Notes: generated from the letters alone by a model not told the origin. A stretch of 64,000 bases of DNA from Burkholderiales bacterium (GCA_022841915.1 JALHQN010000004.1:124001-188000); one strand, 5' to 3'. Shown: positions 16,968 through 26,100, counted from the stretch's first letter. A program made the numbers and translations.

Positions 16968-19085
16968 ATGCATCATCCGGAAAATGACATCAGCCTGAAT
17001 CAGTCAGGCAACGAATCCATCCGCGACGTGATCGATCGGGTCGATCCCGCGCGGCGACGTTTCATGCAGGGAACGCTGGGCACCGCCATGCTCACCGCCT
17101 TCGGCGGCAGTGCGCTGGTCGGAGCAGTCAAGGACGCGCTCGCTGCGCCCGCGCCCATGGGCGGCATCGGTTTCGCCTCCATTCCGCCCAGCCTCGCGCC
17201 GGTTGCGGATCTGGTGACAGTGCCACCAGGGTATTCGGTAAGCATCCTCAGCGCCTGGGGCGATCCCGTAGGCTCGACCGCCGGGTCGCCGCAGATGAAT
17301 CCGAGCCTGCCGCAGAATGAGGCCGACCAGCTCAAGCAAGACGGCATGCACCACGATGGCATGCACTTCTTCCCCTTCCCGGCCGCAGGCGCGAGCGGGA
17401 TCGGCAATACCCGCGGCCTGCTGTGCTGCAATCACGAGTACACCGACGAAGGCATCCTGCATAGTGACCTCACACCCGGTGCGACGCCGCAGACGATCCA
17501 GCGCGTTCGTGCCTCTCAGGCCTCGCATGGCGTTTCCGTCAAGGAACTGCGCAAGGTCGGCGGCAAGTGGACCGTGCAGAAGCCCTCCGCCTTTGGGCGC
17601 CGGATCACCGCGAATACGCCGATGCGGATGAGCGGCCCGGCCGCCGGTAGCGATCTGTTGAAGTCGAAGAAGTTCGACATCAGGCCGGCCGGCTCGGTCG
17701 ACACGGGCATGCTGAACGACGGCTTCACGGCGTTCGGCACAGTGAACAACTGTGCCCATGGCTACACGCCTTGGGGCACGTATCTGACCTGCGAAGAAAA
17801 CTGGAACGGCTACTTCGCCAATCCGACGGGAGATGTCACGGGCGTAGAGGGTGTCGATCGCAAGATCGAGATTCTCTCCGGCCAGAGCCGCTATGGCATC
17901 ACGACGACCGGCTTCGGCTATCGCTGGCACGTCGCCGACCCGCGCTGGAACGCCGACACCAACCCGAGAGAGCCGCATCTCTTCGGCTGGACGGTCGAGA
18001 TCGACCCGTGGAATCCGAACAGTGTGCCCGTCAAGCGCACGTCGTTGGGCCGCTTCAAGCACGAGGGTGCATGGCCGGCGGTCGGTGCCGACAACACGGT
18101 CGCGTTCTATCAAGGTGACGACGAGCGCAACGAGTACGTCTACAAGTTCGTCTGCGAGAAGAAGTACAACCCGCGCAACCGCGCGGCCAACCGCGATCTG
18201 CTCGACACGGGCACGCTCTACGTGGCGAAGTACAACAGCGACGGCACGGGCCAGTGGCTGCCGCTCGTATGGGGTCAGAACGGACTCACGGCAGCGAACG
18301 GCTTCGCCGACCAGGCCGAAGTGCTGGTCAAGACCAGGCAGGCGGCTGACCGCGTCGGCGCGACGATGATGGACCGTCCAGAGTGGATCGCCGTGCATCC
18401 GACCACGAACGAGGTCTACATCACGCTGACCAACAACACACGACGTGGCACGAATCCGCCGTCGTCGAACACGCCCGACGGCAACTTCAGCGGCGGCTCC
18501 AGGCGGCCTCCGGTGGATGCGGCGAACCCGCGCGCGAACAACAAGTACGGCCACATCCTGCGCTGGCGCGAAACCGGCGGCAATGTCGGCGCCACGACCT
18601 TCGAGTGGGACATCTTCGTCGAGTGCGGCGACAAGGCAGACGCCAACCCGAACTTCCAGGGCAATATCAACGGCGACGACTTCGGCGCGCCGGACGGCCT
18701 GTGGTTCGACAAGGACGGCCGGTTGTGGATTCAGACCGACCAACAGGGTGATGCGGCGGGCGACTGGGTCAACATCGGCAGCAACACCATGCTGTGTGCC
18801 GACCCGTCGACGAAGGAGATCCGCCGCTTCCTCACCAGCCCGCCGAACTGCGAGGTGACCGGCGTCGTCACCACGCCCGACGGCAAGACCATGTTCGTCA
18901 ACGTCCAGCATCCCGGCGAGGACTGGTCGGGCAGCTTCACCAACAAGAGTTCCTGGCCCGACAACGGTGCCAACGGTCCGACCACGCTGTCGGGCGGACC
19001 GGTGATCAAGCCGCGGTCCTGCACCTTCGTCGTCACCCGCGACGACGGCGGCGTGATCGGTGCCAACGGACTGACGATTCGCTAA
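16968..19085 (+). CDS. phoX: PhoX-family phosphatase (DUF839), Tat-exported
   Basis: The 705-residue protein has a twin-arginine signal (ARRRFMQGTLG, about residues 28-38) followed by a hydrophobic stretch, as in PhoX alkaline phosphatases, which fold with their metals before export. PhoX/DUF839 traits include the LTCEENWNGYF segment (about 272-282), DRPEWIAVHP, GAPDGLWFDKDGRLWIQTD and a C-terminal TGVVTTPDGKTMFVNVQHPGE block. PhoX enzymes use calcium and iron to release phosphate from organic esters in the periplasm or outside the cell. An AGGAG site precedes the ATG. Two PEP-CTERM genes follow, and a second predicted phosphatase lies at 24150. Confidence 0.92.
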   Translation: MHHPENDISLNQSGNESIRDVIDRVDPARRRFMQGTLGTAMLTAFGGSALVGAVKDALAAPAPMGGIGFASIPPSLAPVADLVTVPPGYSVSILSAWGDPVGSTAGSPQMNPSLPQNEADQLKQDGMHHDGMHFFPFPAAGASGIGNTRGLLCCNHEYTDEGILHSDLTPGATPQTIQRVRASQASHGVSVKELRKVGGKWTVQKPSAFGRRITANTPMRMSGPAAGSDLLKSKKFDIRPAGSVDTGMLNDGFTAFGTVNNCAHGYTPWGTYLTCEENWNGYFANPTGDVTGVEGVDRKIEILSGQSRYGITTTGFGYRWHVADPRWNADTNPREPHLFGWTVEIDPWNPNSVPVKRTSLGRFKHEGAWPAVGADNTVAFYQGDDERNEYVYKFVCEKKYNPRNRAANRDLLDTGTLYVAKYNSDGTGQWLPLVWGQNGLTAANGFADQAEVLVKTRQAADRVGATMMDRPEWIAVHPTTNEVYITLTNNTRRGTNPPSSNTPDGNFSGGSRRPPVDAANPRANNKYGHILRWRETGGNVGATTFEWDIFVECGDKADANPNFQGNINGDDFGAPDGLWFDKDGRLWIQTDQQGDAAGDWVNIGSNTMLCADPSTKEIRRFLTSPPNCEVTGVVTTPDGKTMFVNVQHPGEDWSGSFTNKSSWPDNGANGPTTLSGGPVIKPRSCTFVVTRDDGGVIGANGLTIR

Positions 19086-19159
19086 GCAGTCAGCACGACC
19101 GGGCGGCGACCGCCGTCCGGTCAAGTCCACCTGAAACAAGATCCCGAAAAGGAAAAATC

Positions 19160-19822
19160 ATGAAGCTCAAGCAAGTTCTCGCCGCCGCCGGCGCGTCGGT
19201 CCTGCTGGCCGCAGCCCCCGCGCACGCGGCTCTCACCAACACGATGGGCGACATCGGCTCGCCCAACACCATCACGTTCGACGACTTCGACGGCTTGACC
19301 GGCGTCGGCCCGACTCAGGTCGGCGCGTCGATCGGGCAGGATGTGGTCTTCACTGCTTCGCTGCCCTCGACCCTCGGCGCCTTCATCGCCGATTTGGGCA
19401 GCAACGGCATCTGGGGTGCCGGCAAGACCTTCGCCGCGACCGGCACTTCGGACGACCTCGTGCCCGGCTTCGGCCTGCTGCACTATACCTTCACCGACAA
19501 GGTGACGAAGGGCGCCGGGGCGATGCTCAACGCGGTCAACGCCGGGCCGATCCTGATGATCGCCTACGGTGCCGACACCACGATTTTGGAAGCGCATGTG
19601 GTGCAAGTTTCGACGCCCGAAGGCTTCAACGAGGGCAGCTTCTACGGCATCGTGAGAGATGCGAGCGACATACGTGCCATCGCCTTCGGCGGCACGGGCC
19701 TCGTGATGGACGACCTCGTCTTCACGACCCCGGTACCCGAGCCCGAGGCCTATGCGCTGATGCTGGCCGGCCTTGGCCTCATCGGCTGGGCAGCGCGGCG
19801 CCGTAACCGCGTCGGGGCATAA
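19160..19822 (+). CDS. PEP-CTERM sorting-domain protein
   Basis: The 220-residue protein has a signal peptide (about 1-23, ending AHA-A), a mature domain of beta-rich sequence beginning with a TITFDDFDG segment, and a C-terminal sorting signal: VPEPEAYALM, a hydrophobic helix, then the basic tail ARRRNR. Exosortase/EpsH systems cut such tails during transport to the cell surface or exopolysaccharide. The start is set by GGAAAAATC before the ATG. It follows phoX by 74 bp and may share its transcript. The function of the mature domain is not known. Confidence 0.85.
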   Translation: MKLKQVLAAAGASVLLAAAPAHAALTNTMGDIGSPNTITFDDFDGLTGVGPTQVGASIGQDVVFTASLPSTLGAFIADLGSNGIWGAGKTFAATGTSDDLVPGFGLLHYTFTDKVTKGAGAMLNAVNAGPILMIAYGADTTILEAHVVQVSTPEGFNEGSFYGIVRDASDIRAIAFGGTGLVMDDLVFTTPVPEPEAYALMLAGLGLIGWAARRRNRVGA

Positions 19823-19918
19823 CGCCCGAGCGGTGTGGTGAAGCCGCTCGAAGCCTGGTGCGCTCCGAGCGGTTTCGATTCGGTCAAGACATTCATCAGG
19901 CCCCAAGGAGAGTGCATC

Positions 19919-20692
19919 GTGAAGCCGCTTGCTGCAAAGATTTCGTTGCTGTTGGTCGGGCTCGCATCTTGGCCTGCGGCGGCAGCGGAACTCGTGGTGA
20001 CGCCGATTGCGGACACGACGATTTTTTTCAGTGGCGACGCGACCGGTGCCTCGTCGGAGGCTTCGAACGCGCGCGGAGAGAATCTTTCGGTGGGCCAGGA
20101 TGCGGGCGGCATCCTCAGACGCGCACTGATCCGCTTCGATCTGTCGTCGATCGCCCCGGGGGCGATCGTTCACTCGGCCGAACTGGTCTTGTTCAACTTC
20201 TCGCCGCGCCATAGAGGCGACTACGATGTGACGCTGCATCGGCTCTTGCGAGGTTGGGGCGAGGGTCCGTCGAACGGCGGCAGCACAGGCGCCAGTGGTG
20301 TCGCGGGCGCGGGCGATGCAACCTGGGTGCGGGCGGTGCATCCCGGTACCGCCTGGGATACGCCCGGCGGGGATTTCGTCTCCGAAGCCAGCGCGTCCAC
20401 GCTTGTCGGTATTCCCTCGCGCAGCTACGCATGGTCTTCACCGGGCATGGTCGCCGACGTTCAATCCTGGATCGATGCGCCGGGAACCAACCACGGCTGG
20501 TTGCTGCGGGGTGTCGAGACACAGAATCAGAATGCCAAGCTTTTCAGCAGCCGTGAATCCGGTGTCATGCCCACGCTGACGCTGCAAGTCACGCCTGTGC
20601 CCGAACCGGCGAGCTACGCCCTGCTGCTGACGGGGCTGGGGCTGGTTGGCTGGGCGGCGCGTTACCGCAACCGCAACCGCGTCGGGGTATAG
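19919..20692 (+). CDS. DNRLRE-type beta-sandwich protein with PEP-CTERM tail
   Basis: The 257-residue protein starts at a GTG with AAGGAG about 9 nt upstream. It has a signal peptide, then a DNRLRE-like domain (about 25-215): IADTTIF near the start, RRALIRFDLSSIAPGAIVHSAEL, and VADVQSWIDAPGTNHGWLLRG near the end, a layout used by surface carbohydrate-binding and cell-wall proteins. It ends in VPEPASYALLL, a hydrophobic helix and a basic tail (RYRNRNRVGV). The tail resembles that of the preceding protein (GWAAR and RNRVG in both). It is likely exported and processed by an exosortase encoded elsewhere. Confidence 0.8.
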   Translation: MKPLAAKISLLLVGLASWPAAAAELVVTPIADTTIFFSGDATGASSEASNARGENLSVGQDAGGILRRALIRFDLSSIAPGAIVHSAELVLFNFSPRHRGDYDVTLHRLLRGWGEGPSNGGSTGASGVAGAGDATWVRAVHPGTAWDTPGGDFVSEASASTLVGIPSRSYAWSSPGMVADVQSWIDAPGTNHGWLLRGVETQNQNAKLFSSRESGVMPTLTLQVTPVPEPASYALLLTGLGLVGWAARYRNRNRVGV

Positions 20693-20888
20693 CGGCGGAG
20701 CTGCTTGCTGCGTTGCTCGAAGCTTCGTCCGTCTCGAGCGCGCGTATGCAGGCAGGCCGTGCAGGTCGGGGGTTCGGTGTGCGTGAGCCGAGAACTGCTG
20801 TCGCTCGCCGGGCACAGGTCGGGGAAGCGCCGCTGCTCCTCGATACTCGGGGTGCGCAGGCGCCTTTCGAATTGTCAGGAGTCGCTCT

Positions 20889-21095
20889 ATGGATGAAGCA
20901 GATCGCGCTCAGATCGAAATCGAGCATGCATTGGTGAGCCTTGTCGATGCCGCGCGTTATCGGGTCGTTTGCGCCGCCGAACCGACCGGGGAGTGCCTGA
21001 ACTGCGGCAACCCCCTGCCGCCTTCGCGCCGTTGGTGCGATTCAGGCTGCCGGGACGACTGGACGCGGATGCATCCGGTGCGTTCGGTCAACTGA
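20889..21095 (+). CDS. Small zinc-ribbon protein
   Basis: The 68-residue protein has a short acidic helical N-terminus and a C-terminal cysteine cluster: CLNCGNPLPP, then RRWCDSGCRDDW. The two CxxC/CxxxC-type pairs can bind one zinc. Similar ribbons (DUF2116-like) occur in small proteins of phages and proteobacteria. An AGGAG site lies about 7 nt upstream of the ATG, which supports a real gene. Function is unknown. Confidence 0.65.
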   Translation: MDEADRAQIEIEHALVSLVDAARYRVVCAAEPTGECLNCGNPLPPSRRWCDSGCRDDWTRMHPVRSVN

Positions 21096-21230
21096 GGCTG
21101 TTGCATCGGGCGCGGCAGCAGTCGACGATCGACGAGCTCCATTGCAGCGGCCCTCTGTGCGCCGCGCGATGACGTTGCGAATGCGACGACGAGCGCGGCG
21201 TCTGGGGTGCACGCCGCGCGCAGCGAAGCC

Positions 21231-21253
21231 CCAACCCGTGCTCGTCGGGTTGG
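21231..21253. terminator. Hairpin between convergent genes
   Basis: CCAACCCG and CGGGTTGG form a perfect 8-bp stem with a 7-base loop, and GAAGC/GCTTC can extend it with a small bulge. It sits just beyond the stop of the DUF481 gene and after the zinc-ribbon gene, the place expected for a bidirectional terminator. There is no strong T-tract. Confidence 0.5.
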
Positions 21254-21262
21254 AGCGCTTCG

Positions 21263-22033
21263 TTAGTCGAACTTGACGGCGATGCCGGTGACGAACAGCG
21301 TATCGGACTTCTTGACGCCCGGACCCGGATCGCTGTTGTAGCGATTGACCAGGCCGACGGTCAAGCTCATGCGGCTCGACATCGCTACCGCGAGTCCGGC
21401 GTCGAAGACGGCGCGGTACTCGCCCGTGTTGTCCAGATTCGGATACATCACGAAGCGCTGGCGAAACGAGGTCGTGTTCGAGATCTTGTGCGTGGATTCT
21501 TCTCCCAGCAGCAGTTCGGCACGGCCATAGTCGCTGCGCAGCGAGCCGTCGATCACCACGGGGCGGAAGAAGTCATCCTGGACGTAGCCGATACCGCCGA
21601 AGACATCGAACGTCGTGTTCGCGTTCCGGATGACGTGATAGCCGAGACCGACCGACGGTGCGAAGCGCGACTTGAGGTTGCCGATCTTGTCGCGCTCCAT
21701 GTCGATGCCGCCGAAGGCGAAGACGCGCGTGGAGAGGTCGTAGTCGTAGCGGCCGCCGCCGCGCAAGAGATTGGCGGATTCGACCCCGTTGTTCTTGCCG
21801 TATACGGCCGTCGCGTACAAGCGCGTCTTGTCACCCGACGTGAGGCGAATGGCTTCGGCGTTGAGGTTGGCCGAGGTCGAGCGCGTGTTGCCGGAAGTGA
21901 CGCTTGCTCCCGCGCCGAGCGATCCTCGCCACTGACCGTCGGCCTTCTGTGTGGTTTGCGCGCTTGCTGCGCCTGTGGCAAGTGCGGCCGCTGCCGCTGC
22001 CGCGATCGTCAGCGGCAATAGTCGTGACTTCAT
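21263..22033 (-). CDS. DUF481 (YdiY-like) outer-membrane barrel protein
   Basis: The 256-residue protein has an Ala-rich signal peptide ending ASAQ and a mature part with the DUF481 pattern: WRGSLGAGASVTSGNTRSTS near the start, alternating barrel strands such as RYDYDLSTRVFAFGGIDMERDKI and GLGYHVI, and a terminal VTGIAVKFD. DUF481 proteins are predicted outer-membrane barrels induced by salt or acid in some enterobacteria; the molecular role is unclear. The ATG at 22033 has a strong AGGAGGG site 5 nt upstream, which rules out the longer upstream reading. Confidence 0.88.
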   Translation of the reverse strand: MKSRLLPLTIAAAAAAALATGAASAQTTQKADGQWRGSLGAGASVTSGNTRSTSANLNAEAIRLTSGDKTRLYATAVYGKNNGVESANLLRGGGRYDYDLSTRVFAFGGIDMERDKIGNLKSRFAPSVGLGYHVIRNANTTFDVFGGIGYVQDDFFRPVVIDGSLRSDYGRAELLLGEESTHKISNTTSFRQRFVMYPNLDNTGEYRAVFDAGLAVAMSSRMSLTVGLVNRYNSDPGPGVKKSDTLFVTGIAVKFD

Positions 22034-22521
22034 GGTGACCCTCCTGATGGAATGAAATGACAAAAACATGTGAAGATCTCGCGCCCATGCCGAACGAAGC
22101 TCGTTCGGGCGGCGGTCGCCGAGCGCGCCGGCAATGAGTTTCAGAGAACGGGCGTTTTCGCTCGAGCGATCGCGGCCGTTCTGATCGGCACGGGTTTGGA
22201 GCGCCGAATTGAAACACGCCGCCCGAGCGATCTTTGCTCTGGAAACGCAAACGATTGTTAAAGCTGCTGCAGCTACCTGATCCGCGTTAGCGTGGAGCGG
22301 CGATGTCGCTGTGCGGCATCCAGTGGGTGCTTGCGTGTGCACCCGCCGTGACGGTGCGAAGGGGCTACCCCTCGCGGGAGGATTGTTTCCGAGTCGGGCG
22401 TGGCTCGTTCGTTCAGGCGGACTCCGTTGTGGAGCCGACGGCGTAGGTCGCTAGCTAGCGGGGCGGGACGTGCCAGATCGCAGGCACCCATCCCGATCGA
22501 GCGTTTGCCAAGTCGCCGGCG
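22034..22521. other. Intergenic region upstream of the DUF481 gene
   Basis: 488 bp between the DUF481 start and the coaE stop, both on the minus strand. Short open frames here have no ribosome site or recognisable protein. I find no RNA gene or strong inverted repeat. It should contain the DUF481 promoter; the least GC-rich part is about 22240-22265. Confidence 0.5.
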
Positions 22522-23121
22522 TCAGGCGTTGATGCGTTCCCACTGAAGGCGCAACTGCGCCAACATGGCTTCGGGCGTGCCGTTGTTGTCGATGACCACG
22601 TCGGCACGAGCGATGCGCTCGGCGTTGGAGAGTTGAGCGTCGAGCCGCTTCTCGATCGTCGCTTGCGGCACCTTGTCTCGCTGGGTTGCGCGAGCGATGG
22701 CGACGTCGCGGTCGACGATGTTCACCCAGACTTCGTCGCCCACGTCCTGCCAGCCGGCCTCGAAGAGTACAGCTGCCTCCAGCACGATCACGCGTGCCGT
22801 GCCGGCAGCGCGTACCCCGGCGATCTCCTCTTCGGCCAGTGCTCGGATCGCCGGCCACACGATGGCGGTGAGCTGCTTGAGCGCTTCCGGCTTGCCGAAC
22901 ACCTTGGCCCCCAGCGCCTTGCGATCAATCGTGCCGTCGGGCGCCAGCACGTCGCTGCCGAAGGCGGCGACGACCTGCGCATGGGCGCTCGACCCGGGCT
23001 CGTAAGTCCGATGCCCGAGCACGTCGGCGTCGATCACGTGCGCGCCTTGCTCTTTCAGAAAGCGGGCAGCGGTGGATTTTCCGGACGCAATGCCGCCGGT
23101 GAGGCAGATCACCTTGGTCAT
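22522..23121 (-). CDS. coaE: Dephospho-CoA kinase
   Basis: The 199-residue protein has the length and fold markers of CoaE: an N-terminal P-loop GGIASGKS (about residues 9-16), HVIDADVLGH with the catalytic aspartate, VLEAAVLFEAGW, and NNGTPEAMLAQL near the end. The enzyme phosphorylates the 3'-hydroxyl of dephospho-CoA, the last step of coenzyme A synthesis, in the cytoplasm. In many betaproteobacteria it sits with pilD and zapD/yacG; here it is alone and divergent from an outer-membrane protein gene. Confidence 0.95.
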   Translation of the reverse strand: MTKVICLTGGIASGKSTAARFLKEQGAHVIDADVLGHRTYEPGSSAHAQVVAAFGSDVLAPDGTIDRKALGAKVFGKPEALKQLTAIVWPAIRALAEEEIAGVRAAGTARVIVLEAAVLFEAGWQDVGDEVWVNIVDRDVAIARATQRDKVPQATIEKRLDAQLSNAERIARADVVIDNNGTPEAMLAQLRLQWERINA

Positions 23122-23298
23122 GACTCTCCAATGAGCGTGGATATTCGGGAGCGGGCCATTTCAGTCGAAGTCCGGTCGCGGCACAAGCCCTTGGGCGCCT
23201 GCTGCCCGTTGGGGCACGTGCGTTGCGGTCTCATGTGCCATGTCTGCAACGTGCCGCTTGGGTGCACGTGTGGCGGACCAACCATGGAGAACCCTTCG

Positions 23299-23919
23299 AT
23301 GCAATTCCGAAAGACGATTCTGTCCACATTCGTGGCACTCGCGACTATGGCTGCGGCCGGGACTTATGCACAAACGACGAGTCCGGCCGATGCCGGGCGA
23401 ACCGGCGAGCGTGGGGCGACGGGATCGCAATCCTGGCTGCCTTATACTTCATACGGTTACGTCGGTGGCTCGATCGGCCGCTCGGACTACGACCAGGACA
23501 ATTGCCTGTTTTTCTGCGACGACCGGGCGACCGGATTCAAGCTCTTCACCGGCGGTCAGGTGTCGGAATGGTTCGGCGCCGAGGTGAGCTACGTCTATCT
23601 GGGCGAGGTCGATCGCAACGGCGGCGACATTCGCGGCCAAGGCCTCAACTTCAGCCTGTTGGCGCATCTGCCGGTGGGCGACCAGTTCAAGGTGTTCGGC
23701 AAGCTCGGTACGATTTACAGCTTTACGCGCACCCGCGCCCCAGCAGGACAGCCGAGCGGGCACGATGACGGTTTCGGCTTGAGCTACGGCTTGGGCCTTC
23801 AGTTCGACATGAATCGGCAATGGGCCGTGCGCGCCGACTGGGATCGCTACCGCCTGAAATACGTGGATCGCCGTGACTCCACGCACATGTACTCGGTCGG
23901 GCTCGTCTACAAGTTCTAG
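23299..23919 (+). CDS. Outer-membrane beta-barrel protein (OmpA-like barrel)
   Basis: The 206-residue protein has a signal peptide (ending TYAQ), a low-complexity linker, and barrel strands: YGYVGGSIGRSDYD, GFKLFTGGQVSEWFGAEVSYVYLGEV, and a final HMYSVGLVYKF with terminal Phe. This is the eight-strand OmpA/OmpW-type pattern without a peptidoglycan-binding domain. CLFFCDD gives a Cys pair that could form a disulfide. The ATG at 23299 is favoured by GGAGA upstream; an in-frame ATG at 23284 is possible. Ligand and function are unknown. Confidence 0.8.
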   Translation: MQFRKTILSTFVALATMAAAGTYAQTTSPADAGRTGERGATGSQSWLPYTSYGYVGGSIGRSDYDQDNCLFFCDDRATGFKLFTGGQVSEWFGAEVSYVYLGEVDRNGGDIRGQGLNFSLLAHLPVGDQFKVFGKLGTIYSFTRTRAPAGQPSGHDDGFGLSYGLGLQFDMNRQWAVRADWDRYRLKYVDRRDSTHMYSVGLVYKF

Positions 23920-24149
23920 GGCCGGCGCCAGGACGCCAGCGGTAGCCGAGCAGCGGTTGGGCTTGGTGGCGCTTGGCGTCCCGGCTCTGCGAGCAGAGCG
24001 GCATGACGGCTGAACCCGTGCAGTCTTGATCCTTCCGGACCAAGAACGCGTTGCTGCGAGGGGCCCGCATTGTCATCTTGTTTCCTTAGCATCGTCCTCA
24101 GCGCGCCGCAACCCGAAGGCGCCCAACGATGCACAGGGAGATCAGAGTC

Positions 24150-26021
24150 ATGCGCCTACGCACCATCGCATTTATCGTCGCCAGCGCCCTTGCCTTGCCC
24201 GCGCAGGCGCAATTTCGCGTCAATCCCTATCTTCAGAACCCGACGAGCGATGGGATGTACTTCACGTGGTTCTCCGAGGCGAACGTAGCCGGTGCGCTTT
24301 CGATCACCGGCCCTGGGCTCGCCTCGCCGATGGTGCTGACGAGCAGCCCGACCTTCGAGCAACTGCTCTCATATACGAATGCCGAGCTGAACCAGACCAT
24401 CGCGGGCCTCGCGCCGGGATCATGGCTCAAGGGCAGCGACAACTACAAGCACGCGCTGGACGTGCGCGGCCTCGCCGCCGGGACTACCTATCAGTACACC
24501 GTGACACAAGGCAATCAAAGCTTCTCGTCGAGCTTCTCGACGGCACCGACCCGCAGTGACTGGAACAGTATCCGCTTCGTGGCCATGAGCGATGCCGAGA
24601 CGGAGCCGGCAGGGCGCTCTATTCGCCGCGAATGGGCGCCTGGTGCGCTCGCCGCCGCCAGCGCGACCCGGCCGTCGGCAGCGGCAGGCGGCACATGGGA
24701 TCAGAAGTTCGGCACGCGCAATCTGTCAGGCGTGCGGGTTCTCAACTATTCGCTCACCGAGGACGAAGGTTATCGCCGCAACCTCGCCGTGGTGGACAGT
24801 CGCAATCCGAACTTCGTCATTGCGCCCGGCGATCTCGTCCAGGGCGGCGGATACCAGCCCGGTTGGGATGAGTTCTTCCGTCACAATGCCGGCAACGTCG
24901 GCAGCGGACTCTCGCGCAGGCCCATCCTGCCGGCCCTCGGCAACTGGGAGAACTTCGGCGCGTTGAACGGCGGCTATGGTACCGACGCCGATGGCCGCTT
25001 CGGACCCAAATTCGGCCGGGACAAGTACCACGTCTACTTCGACGCACCAGGAAACGGCACGCCCGCGCATCGTGACAACTACTACCGCATCGACTACGGC
25101 CCGATCACGATCATCACGTTGGACAGCTCCAACGGCGAACCGGACGACAGGCCGCAGAACTACGTGAACAAGGCGACGGGTACGCAGTTCAACGGTCCCG
25201 GCACGGACACGCAGAACAACTACACTCGCGCGCAGTACGAAGCAGCCGGCGGTACTGATCTGGCCGACATCAACCCCGGCAGCCCGCAATGGAACTGGAC
25301 CCAGGCGCAGCTTGCGGATGCGCGTGCCAAGGGCCAGATCGTCGTCGTGCAGTTCCATCACGTTCCGTTCAGCAACGGCGAACACGGGGTGCCCATGGAC
25401 CATCTCCTCACGACCGGGCAGGGTGGTACGCCGATGCGGCAATACCATCCGATGTTCGAGCAGTTCGGTGTCGCGGCGGTGTTCTCCGGGCACAGCGAAA
25501 TGTTCGAGCGCAGCTTCGTCGACAGCAATGGCGATGGTCTTGGTGTGCACTACTACGATGTCGGCGTGGCCGGCGACGGCTTGCGCGGCGGCAAGCGAAA
25601 CGGTGGTTCGTTGAACGATGCACTGCTCAACTACAACCCCTTCAGCCAGTGGTCTGCCGACCAGTCGGAGCCCGAGCAATGGGCCATGGTCGACGGCGTC
25701 CTGCAACTCGTGGCCGGCGGCAAGCACTACGGACACCTCGAAGCCAATCTCGAGCGCCTGGAAGGTGGCGACTTCTATGCCCGCCTCACGCTGACGCCGG
25801 TACACATCTTCCCGGTGCTCGACGCAGAGTACAACCTGGTGGATACGGAGCGTCGGGTCTATGGCGATGTCGTGACGCTATACTTCGACGCCGCCGGGCA
25901 GGTGGCTGCGATTCCCGAGCCGCACACGTATGCTACTTTCTTGACGGGCCTGGCAGTCCTGGGCGCCTTGGTGCGCAGGCGCAACAAGCGGGAAAACCGC
26001 GCGTCGCCGGTGCTGCGCTGA
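24150..26021 (+). CDS. Metallophosphoesterase (purple acid phosphatase-like) with PEP-CTERM-type tail
   Basis: The 623-residue protein has a signal peptide (ending AQAQ) and an N-terminal fibronectin-like domain typical of purple acid phosphatases (FRVNPYLQNPTSDGMYFTWF). The calcineurin-like metallophosphoesterase part has FVAMSDAE, FVIAPGDLVQGG, LGNWENFG (the GNHE-type block with Trp in place of His), QFHHVPF and FSGHSEMFERS (the GHxH-type block). It ends IPEPHTYATFL, a hydrophobic helix and a basic RRRNKR tail. It is probably a surface-sorted phosphatase or phosphodiesterase, which would complement PhoX. The Trp substitution in the metal motif deserves care. The ATG at 24150 has GGGAG upstream. 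Confidence 0.85.
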   Translation: MRLRTIAFIVASALALPAQAQFRVNPYLQNPTSDGMYFTWFSEANVAGALSITGPGLASPMVLTSSPTFEQLLSYTNAELNQTIAGLAPGSWLKGSDNYKHALDVRGLAAGTTYQYTVTQGNQSFSSSFSTAPTRSDWNSIRFVAMSDAETEPAGRSIRREWAPGALAAASATRPSAAAGGTWDQKFGTRNLSGVRVLNYSLTEDEGYRRNLAVVDSRNPNFVIAPGDLVQGGGYQPGWDEFFRHNAGNVGSGLSRRPILPALGNWENFGALNGGYGTDADGRFGPKFGRDKYHVYFDAPGNGTPAHRDNYYRIDYGPITIITLDSSNGEPDDRPQNYVNKATGTQFNGPGTDTQNNYTRAQYEAAGGTDLADINPGSPQWNWTQAQLADARAKGQIVVVQFHHVPFSNGEHGVPMDHLLTTGQGGTPMRQYHPMFEQFGVAAVFSGHSEMFERSFVDSNGDGLGVHYYDVGVAGDGLRGGKRNGGSLNDALLNYNPFSQWSADQSEPEQWAMVDGVLQLVAGGKHYGHLEANLERLEGGDFYARLTLTPVHIFPVLDAEYNLVDTERRVYGDVVTLYFDAAGQVAAIPEPHTYATFLTGLAVLGALVRRRNKRENRASPVLR

Positions 26022-26100
26022 CCGAGTCGTGCGACGAGGTACGCTCGAGCGGGCGTGCCTCGACGGTCGGTCGTGACCCAGCCCCTGCGCTATTCGGCGA

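Noticed and set aside
17004-19139. 711-codon minus-strand frame opposite phoX
   Set aside because: Antisense shadow. The + strand has a Tat signal, ribosome site and PhoX motifs; the minus frame has none.
22070-22491. Short open frames upstream of the DUF481 gene
   Set aside because: No ribosome sites, no protein-like pattern, and they lie in the likely promoter region.
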